DNA from: Hydractinia symbiolongicarpus
Lineage: Eukaryota; Cnidaria; Hydrozoa; Anthoathecata; Hydractiniidae
DNA: 64,000 nt
Reading direction: 5' to 3'
NCBI RefSeq assembly: GCF_029227915.1
Contig: NC_079876.1
Location: forward strand, 29,173,828-29,237,827
Part shown: one piece after another, positions 25,501-36,500 of the stretch
Layout: each line of letters starts with the position of its first letter
Position numbering within the stretch: the stretch's first letter is position 1
Translations under genes and position numbers: made by a program
Notes under the pieces: generated by a model
The model's database searches: none
What the model was told of the DNA's origin: nothing
What the model saw: only the letters and a program-made list of their open reading frames with translations

Positions 25501-26429
25501 TTAAAAAAGAATTAAATCCTGATTTGAAATATTACGAGTTAATTACACATGTGTTTACAAAGGAAGGTCGTTCAAATCTCGTGGGTCAGGATTGCAAACT
25601 TCATCGTGAGTAATTTTTTATTTATATTTTTTTGTGAGAAGAATCTTCTATACTCTAATATTTCTACAAAAAACTGACACTCTAAGGTAACCTTGTCTCC
25701 TACAAAAAACCGGCACAAGTCTAATGAATATCTCACAAAAAACCGGCACTTTAACTTTACAAAAAAAACCAAAAAAAAACCGGTTCTCTAAGTATCACTG
25801 CAAAAAAAACGGCACTCTAACTTTTACGAAAAAAACGGTTCTCTAATTATCGCTGCAAAAAAACAGCACTCTAAGTCTATACTGTCTTTTACGAAAAAAC
25901 CTGGCACTTTAAGCTTTAGAACGCTTTCAGCTTAAAGCACCAGTAGCTCTTATTTTCCATTCACGTTGATTATTTAGCAAAAAAAACAGCATTTGTTGAG
26001 ATCCAGATTGTTAAGATCCAGAAAGTGTAATATATACTTCATGCAGTCACAAATATCATGTCAATTTCTTAAATATCATTGCACACATGCCATTTTTAAA
26101 TTTACCAGTTCTTTAAGCAATTTTGAGCTTAAAGAACCGGTACCGGTGCACTAGTCACGTTCTAAAATATACACATTTATCTATCTAAGTGAAGAGAAAG
26201 TTATGGAAGTCACAAGCAGACGTGTTGTGCAGAATAAAAGCGTCTAAATATTGATGAGATATATAATAATATAGCTAGCTACAATAAGATAATGTACAGA
26301 AGAGAATTAAAAGAAACATCACAACAATTTCCCCTCTTCATTTATAATAATTCCGTAACCTTGACAAACACATAGCTATTTTTATTAAAAAACATAACAT
26401 ACCCTAAACAGTTCAATTTTTGATCCCAT
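22542..26429 (-). CDS. PET100: PET100 cytochrome c oxidase assembly factor, 4 small exons
   Basis: Minus-strand exons 26429-26403, 23597-23511, 22835-22803 and 22613-22542 each end at a codon boundary and join to 72 aa. They read MGSKIELFR, IGVYVFLPVAVFYFF plus NNPEFFDDYVTKKQ, RDFYPPEDKIN, and ILPRTKEELEELRLK plus YLNERRMK then stop. This follows human PET100 (73 aa) almost position by position: MGxKxExFR, one N-terminal membrane segment at about residues 10-25, the acidic FEDD-like FFDD, the xFYPPE motif, and a charged helical tail. PET100 is a mitochondrial inner-membrane protein needed for complex IV assembly. Donors are GTATGT, GTGACA and GTAAGT; acceptors are TTATAG, TTTCAG and TTTCAG. 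A strong acceptor (CTTGTTTTTTCAG) lies two bases before the ATG. It is divergent from EPS15 with 1.08 kb between start codons. No single ORF exceeds 30 codons, so simple gene finders miss it. Confidence 0.92.
24920..25030 (+). repeat. tRNA-like B-box fragment, possible SINE remnant
   Basis: GACCTGGGTTCAATTTCCC resembles a Pol III B box (GGTTCAANNCC) within 'TTATAACTCTTGCACTTTG...', which recalls a tRNA D-arm and anticodon region. It lies in PET100 intron 1. No complete cloverleaf is present. Confidence 0.3.
25221..26146. repeat. Composite repeat with AAAGAACYGGTACCGG ends and internal 'AAAACCGGCACTCTAAG' array
   Basis: Both ends carry AAAGAACYGGTACCGG (25223 and 26131) next to TTTAAAGAAC/AGTAAATTTTTA words in inverted arrangement. 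Between about 25660 and 25925 a unit of roughly 25-35 bp, built on 'ACAAAAAACCGGCACTCTAA', recurs about eight times with alternating GGCACTCTAA and GGTTCTCTAA endings. It is in PET100 intron 1 and has no ORF. Origin unknown; it could be a non-autonomous transposon with an expanded internal minisatellite. Confidence 0.55.
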
Positions 26430-26509
26430 GTCTGAAAAAACAAGGATAATGTTGCTGCTTTTACTTTGTCTTGCCAGTCACCGTGTTCTATTCAGAGTGT
26501 GCAGCTATA

Positions 26510-27360
26510 CAGAGTGCGGCTTCGTATAGGCATGTGTATACGGAGTATAACTTCGCATAGCGACATGTTTACTCCGTATAGACGGAAATTTTTAGTACAA
26601 AAAGCTGCGAGCGGGAGTATAGTATGCCGACATTGGTTTGGCTCAATTCAATTTTTTTAAAAATTGATTTGATTCTTTCACATGCGCACTCAAAATTTGC
26701 GAAAGAAAATTTAACTTCGTAAAGTTATAATTTGAAGTTTATTTTTATGGTTTCCATTATATTTATTCTAAGCTTTAAAACTTTATTTTGTATGTTTCTA
26801 TATGCAATAAAACTAACAAATAAGATCAATCAATTTGATGTATTGTTAACTTATTAACAATACATCGAAGTCTGTTCCTACCGAGTATGTCATACTTCGC
26901 ATACTCATAATGTCACACTCCGTATACTAAGCATGTCACAGTCCGTATAACATACTTCGTATATGAAGCATGTCACATTTCGTATGGCATACTCCGTATA
27001 GCATACTCCGTATGGCATACACCTTATAGCACATTCTGCATACTCTGCATAGCAAATTATGCATAACATACTCTTGGTATGTTATAATCTGTATGCCTAT
27101 AATCCGTTTGCTGCAATCAAACTAATGTTCCGACACTCCGTGTAGCTCCAATATACTTCGTATGTTTGCGATGGATAAGAAAGTAGAAAAATGATGTGCT
27201 TGTCTTTTTAACTTGTTCTTTATGGTGATGATTTTTTATTTTTTCGGAAATAGTTTTAAAAATCATATATTCGTTGGCAGACTCCGTATAGCTAAACCAA
27301 ACTCCGTATAGCAGCTTTACGGAATATTACTCCGTATAGAAACCACACTCCGTACGGCAC
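26510..27360. repeat. Irregular array of 'CATACTCCGTATAG' words
   Basis: The word ACTCCGTATAG and close variants (ACTTCGTATA, AGTCCGTATAA, ACTCCGTATGG, ACACCTTATAG, ACTCTGCATAG) recur more than fifteen times in three clusters, densest at 26875-27080 with spacings of about 13-20 bp, again at 26515-26590 (partly in the opposite orientation as TATACGGAGTAT) and at 27275-27355. Spacing is uneven, unlike a simple minisatellite. Confidence 0.75.
26837..26866. repeat. Hairpin, 13-bp perfect arms, 4-nt loop
   Basis: GATGTATTGTTAA, then CTTA, then its exact reverse complement. It lies between the repeat clusters of the PET100/EPS15 interval. Confidence 0.8.
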
Positions 27361-27505
27361 AGTGCATCTAATGCCGCAAGTAAATAGCACACCCCTAATG
27401 ATCTAGATCGCGTATGTTTTCTGTTAATATATACTTCAATAGCGGTGATATAAACACCTCTTTTTGTAAAAAATAGATCAATTGCAACCTGAAGGCTGAA
27501 AGAAT

Positions 27506-30500
27506 ATGGCAGCGATCCCTCCACTTAATCAGGTTAGAAAAATAAATTAGCTATTCATTTTGTTTTAAAATGGATTCGCCTTTTTATATAATAAATGTGT
27601 ATATGTCTTTCATAAATAAAACTGATCTTTTACACTTTCAAAAGACTAAATAAGCTGTTAAGTAATATTAGCTAAGTTTTTAATACACCTTTTTCACAAG
27701 TTTTTATATCTTTATGCTAGTTACCTTCCTAGTCCTTGCTATTAGCTTTGCTTTAATATTGTTTTTTAGCCATTGTAGCTTCAACAAATCTAATGTACCA
27801 AGATTTATTGTATATGGCTAGTGGCTAGTTATCTTCTTGCTAGGCCAGCTCTTATTTTTCCATGTGAGCAACACAAAATGGTTGTCTCATACAATGTCAT
27901 TCTCTGTATGACATTGTTTTTTTTTTGATGTAACCATCTTCATTTAATATTAACCATCTTCATACAGTGCCGAAATTTCATGAAAAAAGGAAACCTCTGT
28001 GTTATACTAAACCGTGCAATAAATACTGTGGACATCTGTTAATTCGAATGCCGCTTAATTCAAACTTTCCGTTATTTCGAACAAATTGCCAAGTCCCTTG
28101 AGTTTGGTTTAATAAAGTCTTATATTTTGAGCTGCTTAATTTGAACTCCGCTAATTCGAACATTTCGCTAATTCGAACAATTTTTTAGTCACAAGGCTGC
28201 ATTATGCTCGTTAATTCGATTGTATTCGATTCGTATCGATATATAAAATCTTATTGAAAAATAAAAAAAAACGTTTTAATTTTTATTCATTTTTATTGCA
28301 TCAGTGGTGGCAAAATTTCTTTCAATTTATCAATTAAATTGGCATTTCAATAAAATGAAGTTCATAAGGAATTTGGAGGCCTTGCCCATGGCCAGGCAAA
28401 CAAGTTAAAAGATTTTTATAAAAAGTTGTACTAAAGTTGTAATAAAGTTATATTAGCATAAAACCTTTAAACGTTTATTAAAATTCTTGTTTTTTCTGAA
28501 CTTCCGATAATCCGAACATTCGTTAAATTCGAACAATAATTTAGTCCATTGCGTGTTCGAATTAACGGATGTCTACTGTATGTCCAACATCTTGCCTTTT
28601 TTGTGTAGCTAGAGAGCTTGGAACACTGATTAAAATAAAGTGTCACCCTCTATAGTTTTGGCTGTTAGAATTACCATGTTTTCATGCATTAGTTTGTAAT
28701 TATATACACATAATCATCGTATCAACGTGGGTCCTGTGTTCTGAATGTATACATTAGGTAAAAAAATTGGATTAAAGAAAATTTTTATTTGTTCCTGGGG
28801 TTATAAATGAATGAAACATTATACCAGAGAAAGCAGTGTCTGCCACTTCAATAAACATTTTTAAAAAGTTTATTCAACCACATTTCGAGACTGTTAGGGG
28901 GCTCTAAGCAAGTCAAAGAAGATTGCCTGCCCCAGTTCCAAAACGATCACCGATATTGGGCCTACTAAAGACCATAATGGTGGATCCGGTAATAGATAAA
29001 AACACCTGAATGAAGAGAGAGACATAGGCAATGTTTCTGGAGGAGGAAATAACCCATGCCTTGCTTCGACCAATCGGTAAACATACATGTGGGTCTCTCA
29101 GGATCGAAAATTTTTACACCCTCTCTGATTGCTTTAACGATGGATTGTTTTGATAGCTTGAACGCGGGAATTAACTCCGGAATCCATTCGAATTGATGAC
29201 GTGGGGACAAGAACGGACGAAAAGGTTCCATATACTCCGAAGCTGAGCATAATTGGCTACTTGATTGACCGGGCTAAACCAGCTTTGTATGTCTGTCGTG
29301 GAGGTCGGAGTTGGAAAATGTTGGATTGCATCAAAGAATTTGGGTAACGGGTCTATGTGTTCCGCTGATGTATGAAATCCAGCAAAGTCGACCTCTCATT
29401 GCACGAACTGCAACTTGTTGGGGCTCAATATGATACCAGCCTCCCCAAGTATTGACAGAAGATCGATAGTGGGCCACCAATGCTCGTCCAGCTCTGTGTC
29501 GTAGTGGAGTGTGTCATCAACAATTCGCTCCTTTCTCTCGAAATCAATGAGTACAGCATCAAAACGTTGGTTATAGCCATCCCCTGAAGAAAGGAATCCT
29601 TGGGGAAGTCGTTGGTACCGTCAACGACCAAACGGTGTTATAAAGGTCGCAAGATGACAATTTGATTTGCAAAGCGGGAAACTGAAAGCCATTCCAAGCG
29701 TCAGTGACGGTCTTCCAGGTCTTTCGTGGGACTCTCCGAGCTACGTGGAATGGAGACTCTGATGTGTCTCCCATTTGCAGAATTTGTTTAGCGGCAATAA
29801 GTTCACCATCCTTCGTGGGGATCCATCAGCTTTCCTCACCATCCTGTGGCACCATTCCACCGGTTCGCCAAACGGGACTCGTTCGATCACCCAAAGAGCT
29901 TCTTCTCGTTTTAAATCAGACTGGACCTTGTCTTGCCAGTGAAGGAATTCGCTGAGTCACCACAAGTCGAACTGGGCTCCAGAGTCCGCTACTGCTGTGA
30001 CTGGTACATAGCGACAATTTTGTGTGGATAGTCCTAGCTGAATTGTTGGGTGGTCCTTAATACCAACTCGTCTCCATTCCCCTTTGTTGAAGATATAGTG
30101 GATATCTGCCCCAATGTGTTGGTCCGGTCATTTGCTTATGGGGACGACGGTTCCATCATCTGGTTTTTTGTGTGTAGAGATGGTAGGTATTGCCACAATC
30201 GGGACATTTCGCAGTTTTTAAACATTCAGCGGCATTTGGTGAAGGACTTCGACCAGTTGGCGATTGTTGTTGATTAAAGTAAGGATTTTTTGATCAACGA
30301 TAAGTCGACATCGCGGATAACGATAGGAAAGGCGGATTTGCATTGCGAGCGATTTCTCTGGTCTCCACAAAAGCAGCAACTTGGGGAATCGGCTTGATAT
30401 GAATCCCATCCAAACTCAGGGCTTCACAGCGAATTTTGATATTGGCCACACCATTAAGCAGCACGTCACGAATTACTTCGTCAGTATAGTAAACGTTACC

Positions 30501-33500
30501 ATGGATGTGATTATTGCAATTTGTACAAGTCGTGTCGAAAAATGTCCTGAACTCACAAACCTCGGCTTTACCCTGTACTCAGGCTGAGAAGGTACGAAAC
30601 GGCTCATCAGGGTCCTGTTTCATAGCAAATAGTTCAAAACGAAGGACTCCAAGAGCAACAGGAACTACAGCAACCGATTTAAGTATTGTCATAGCATCAG
30701 CCAAGGGTTTCGTGGCAATCATTGGATTTGCATGAATTATAATGTTCCCCAATTGTTCAGATGTGCATTCCAGAAGCTGCCCAGAGGCTGTAGCATCCTG
30801 TATTTCAGATCCAACGCAAAAGTTTTCCAACGACGAATGAATGCATTTCAATCTTCATTGGTGGAGTTTAGCTGGAGCTTTGGACGTCCAAGTTTCGGAC
30901 CCCTCACAAGGGGAGGGACATGCAAGTGTGAATGTACATTGAGATAGCTGCAGCTCCTACCACATCGACGTCCTGGGTTTCAAAATCACAGCCCCGGATA
31001 GGGCATGTGAGTATCGTCATGATTAGCAGAAAACCAGTTCGTCACAAGAACAATAAAACCAGATTTTCACAAGATCAATAAAACCAGATTGTCATAAGAC
31101 CAAAACATGGATAAAAACCATTCAGTTATTATTTAACATATGAATGTTTTGGTCTAAACGAAAAGAAAATAATGCATATACATAAACCTAATATAGTGTC
31201 AATTAGTTCATTGTCCTACAGGTAAGTTATACATCGGCATTGACTACCCAATTTCCCTCACATGCCAAGGGATGACCCGTAGCTTGCTAAACATACCCGC
31301 GGTGTGGACTAAACTAGGGACTTGGTGATTACAGAGCAAACTCTATAACCACAAGGCCGCATGCCACGTTTTTAATTTCAATTTCTAAACTTGCAATGTG
31401 TAAGTGTGGTCAGACGATTTAAGGTATAAAATGAGAAGTATTTTTTAATTTTTCCAAGGTAAGTCAAGTCAATCATCTTATCATAGATCATCAAAGCTGT
31501 GAATTCATATTATGGATTCAAAATCTACAGGGTTTACCTGATGTTTTCCCTGCAGACTTTCTTCTTGTTTTTTTACCCAAACATAAGGCTTGCTGGCTGG
31601 GCTAGGTGGTGCCTAGTTACCCACACAGGAGCACATTCGTCATCAATAAAGCAGGAAGATCTTGATTGTTTAGAAAGGAATGATATGAGAATGGTTAGGC
31701 GGGTGTGTAACGCCAGTCTGAGAGACGGAAAGAGTTCAGATGAGCTAAGAAGCAGGCTAAGTATCCGTAAAATTAAAGATGTTATCCGGATAAGAAGATT
31801 GAATTGGCTGGGACACTTGGAAAGAATAGAGGGGGATAATTGGGTAAGAAAGTGTAGAGACTTGATAGTTCCTTGGGCAAAGCCGAGAGGCAGATTTGGC
31901 AGGAGGTTATAAGGACAGACTTGATACAAAGGAAGTTAAGTTTAGATCTAACACAGTCTAGATCAGATCTGAAGATGTCATTAATATACCCCGTCCAACC
32001 CATGCTAGCATGGAAAATGGACGTTAAGCCGAGAAAAGTTTTTTGGTCCTAGAAATATAAGGATGCAATGGTTTCACTGATATTAACTACTGTATGAGGT
32101 TGGCCTAGTGCAATAATGTGGTTGCCTATGCGATATGATTGTTTTGCGAACTAGCCAAAAAAATAAAGGTAAAGTGCAACAAAACATTGTGAATGTCCTT
32201 CCATGATTAAAAAATACAAATTTACTATGTAAATACAAGGCAAATTTGCAAATATTAATTCCACATTCAACATCTTCCTTAATATTTTACTTTGTGTTTA
32301 AATATTTTTCATTATTATTTATATTTTCTTTTGTTAACTATAGATATGTCAACAACATGGAAGTATTTACGAAACATATTTTCAACAAGTAAGTAAAGCT
32401 TACTTTGCATCGATGTTATTTTAGTAGAGTTTTGCTTTTGTTACTTGCTATACGACTGTTTTCTGACATTTAGTGTCAGAAAACTGTCGTATAACATATA
32501 GTATAGCAGTCGTATAGTCAAAGGATTTGATTTTTAGCTCTGTCTGATTGCCTCTCTTTCTATATGTATTTTTGAAATGTATTTTCTATTGATAGTTGTA
32601 AATTTAGTTAAAATATCTTTCTTATGTTTTTTATAAGCAATTTCATTTTTTATTTCTGCTTCAGTTAAAATTGCCAGGGGTGATACTCAATATTTAAAAG
32701 ATATCTCTAGCATTTATGTTATGTTTTTTTTATTTTTATTCTTTGTCATTCTATTAAAATGAGGTCTCGAATATCCAGGTTGCAATTTGCAATTTGCCAA
32801 TCAAAAAGGCGTCAAAGAAAATGTCAAAAATGTGAATATTTTTCAGCAATCATTCTATAATGATTGCTGCAATAAAATAAATATTAGCAAGTCGTCAATG
32901 GCAATGCTCCCAGATGACTGCTACAAAAAGATTTTCTTCAATATGTCTGCAAATTTTTGCAAACTGAATTTTGATGTCTGATTTGAACACTGAAAATATT
33001 GCATTTTAACCTTGCCAGTTGCTCAGCAGTTCATTAGCTTTTCACCTAAATCTAAACCTGATCCCTTAAGGCGGGTTTACACTCAAACGAATGTGGCCGA
33101 ATTGATCCACATCGATTGAATCCATCGATGGTGTTTTTATTAAAATTGGCTTTCACCTAAATTCAACCATGCCTCAACCTATGGCGATTTATTCAAATTT
33201 ACTTCAAAACAATAACACAAATTTGATATGAAATGATGACATGAGCATGTACTTAGATTTTTATGACATCTAAATACAATAACTAAAAGTATTTGTACTA
33301 TTTTTCTAAAATTTTTCAGCCATTTAACTCCAAACTCTTTGCTTTATGAAACTTTGAAACTTTTTGAGGAAGTCTCCCAAGACACTGAAATCCACGAACT
33401 TATTCTACAAATATTATCTCAAATTCCTCAACATTCATTGGTGAATAATCACTTCCCAGTGATGGATTTTGATCTGTTAACAAGTGCTCATTTTAAATGT

Positions 33501-36500
33501 ATTGATGTTGCTGCATCAAATATGCTATTAAATTTTCGTTTGTTTAAAATGTTTTCCGCCACCTTTCACTTTTTCCCGCTTCTGAGTGAAGTTCATTTCT
33601 TCTTCGATTTTTTTGCATCAGGTGGGTGTAAATCAATCTCATTGCATAAGTTTTAATCGAACAACGAAAAGTGGAAAGCAGTCCTATTTGATCGAATTCG
33701 AAAAATTATGCAATGTTCTATGTTTAGTAAAATTGATGCGATCAGCCGATTCAACCACATTCAGTTAAGTGGAAACCTGCCATAAAGCAACAAGATTGTT
33801 TTAAAAGTTGAACTTCTGTCACAATAGTCTTGTTACCAAAAATGTAATAAGAAACAATTTTGGCAGATACCAAATCCCCAAACCGTGAAAATATGAAAAA
33901 AGGTTTTATTTTACATAAAACGATGATGTAATGTTGGTCAGACTAAAGTATTCTTATATTTGAAATCATTTGTTTTAGGTGAGTTCTTCTGGCACTGGAA
34001 CAGTTGGTGCCAGTGAAGCTGCCAGGTTTTTGAAAAGATCAGGACTTCCTGAAGGAAGCTTACACAACGTATGTATACCAACATTGTTTTTAATTTTTAG
34101 TAGAGGGGTTCGAAAAAATTTTTTGTTTTTTATAGACTTTATGGCATTAAATTTTGTTTTTAGATTTGGGAACTAGCTGACTTTGGCAGTAAAGGATATT
34201 TAGATAAACAGGTCAACTATTTGTTTTTGTAAAAATATGATAAGAATTAATTATTGCGCATGCTCATGCTTTATTTTCTGAAAAATTTTATTCTGATGTC
34301 TTTCGGAAAAAGAAAATTGTTTTTTTGCAAACTTTGGTGTCTTGTTTTTAATCTCCTTTTTTTGCAATCATGTTTCAGTGTTTACCTCTACATATTTCCA
34401 TTAATTAATTTTCTTTTTTACAGGGCTTCTACATCGCATTAAAATTAATTTCCTTAGCACAAAATGGTAAAGATATTTCATTAAAAAACTTGGCCTTACC
34501 ATGCTCACCACCAAACATGGTAAGTCAGTGTGTTTAGAAATTAAACTCCAAGACCTTGCTGAAAGGCAATACTGGTGAAATTTCTTTCTTTTGTGATTTT
34601 TGCTCATTCAAAATTATAATTTTTTGCAGCTGATTTTTTTATGTCTACATTAAGTTTTCCTTTTATCTTACCAAGGTCATGATGTATGGACCAAGTCTAG
34701 GTTAATACTAATAAATCATTCATTACCCCAAAAAATTACAATAAAGAAGAGTTTTAAATAGAGCTCACCGTTTAAACAAAACAATGCATGGAAAGGATGT
34801 CATATCTTTATGTAGTTGAATATTAAAAGCACCCATTCGATACGCAATTCATTTTAAATTAACTCACAACATACAAAAACAGTTTATTTTTAAGTAATTT
34901 TAAATTCATTGTCATTTAGCTAAATGTGATTTTACACTAAAATTTAATATTTATGATCAAAGAAGAATGACTAAGTGTTGAGATTTTGAAACTTTATTTG
35001 TATTCAGACAGGTTATGTTAACTATCAAGTTAGTTTATTCTAATTTCTTGAACAATCAGTGCTGCTGCTGTTTTGTGGCTGTGAAACTAAGCAGTTTATT
35101 TGTTTTGTTTAGAGCTTAGCATATTTTGTTTTTGTGGTTTTTCAGTGCCAGTAATGAAAGCCTAATTGTAACCAGTAAAATGTCTCAAAAACGGTTGAAA
35201 ACACTCAATTGCACTGTAATAAACCTTTCTTTTTGTTTTTTTTGTTTTGTAAAAAAACATTCAAAGAAAATAAATCTTTATTATGATGCATTCATGTGTG
35301 CATACTCTACTGAGAATGGTTTTTATCTGTGTAATAAAATTAAAGCAGAGTTACTCTGAGTATCACATACGTCATAACATACTGCTTGACAGCGAGCAGG
35401 ATTCGATTTGCAGTCCCTAGAAGTGGGAGCTGCAGACAAACTCACTGCACCATGTGCGGCAGTATGTTAGCAACACATACAAAGAAATTGCACTTAAAAA
35501 TTTCGGAATTTTGCATGTTTAGATAGGAGAGTAGATAAATTTGTATTTCAGTTCTAGCTATTAAAAAATCCTGTAACATTTCTGTTACACCTTTTGCAAT
35601 GTACATAGCTAATGTATAATTATAATTATGTATCTGGAAACATGTAATTAAGATTGTTTTATGTTTTCTAATAGGGAGACTCACCCAGGGTGGTAACTCA
35701 ACCAGTCAAACCAACAATTCCACAATCAGATACAACAAGCTGGGGAATCAAGGCTAAAGAAAAATTGCAATATGATGGCATATTTGATGTAAGCTTTTTT
35801 GAAAAGCGCGGTCCACGCAAAGACAAATGACTTTAATGTACTATCAATAGCAAAGAGAAGTTGACTAATGCACTGCGCATGAAAAGATGTCTTAAAATAC
35901 TGAATTTGTGCTGTGTACAGCACCCTTACCAAACGCATCGACATCATTAATCATCATCCTAAAAAAGACTGTGTTCATTGTGTTTAACAATACTATCTTT
36001 TCCAAGTTATATAAAATGTTGCCTACGGATTAAAGGCTATTAACTATTTTGTGATATGTTTTTGAACAGCAATTTGCTGCCAGATTGTTTAGTCTGTTGT
36101 ATAACTTTTTGTTTAAAAGAACCACATTTGTTTCTAGCAGGTTTTCACTTCTGACTTTTATTTAAATCAAAATGTTTCATTGTTATTTCCATATGCTCTC
36201 TTGTTCCATCAAATTTTTTAACGTTGATAGTTTTTTTTTGTAAGTTAAGAATATAGGTAGAGTTACAAGTTGGATTGTCAGCATCATTCTACAAAAGGTA
36301 TTGTAAGATATTAAGTTTTGTAATATTTTAGAGTTTAAAGCCAAAAGAAGGACGCTTGCTTTCTGGTGATCAAGTTAGACCTGTGAGTCATTTAAATTTT
36401 TTTCCGGGTTTTTATTCTCTGTTTGAAGAATTAACAAGATTCGTTCGGTTTAATTCACAAGATATATATTTCTGTCTTTTTTTCAAAATTTGATCCAAGT

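Larger units (their letters stand above)
26430..27505. promoter_or_regulatory. Divergent PET100/EPS15 promoter interval
   Basis: Only 1,076 bp separate the PET100 and EPS15 start codons, so both promoters should lie here unless transcription starts further out. The interval is dominated by the ACTCCGTATAG array and a short hairpin at 26837-26866. No TATA or Inr can be assigned. The EPS15 ATG (GAATATGGC) lies in its right end. Confidence 0.5.

Noticed and set aside
25660-25925. CRISPR-like array
   Set aside because: Units are diverged, abut directly, and lack unique equal-length spacers; the genome is eukaryotic.
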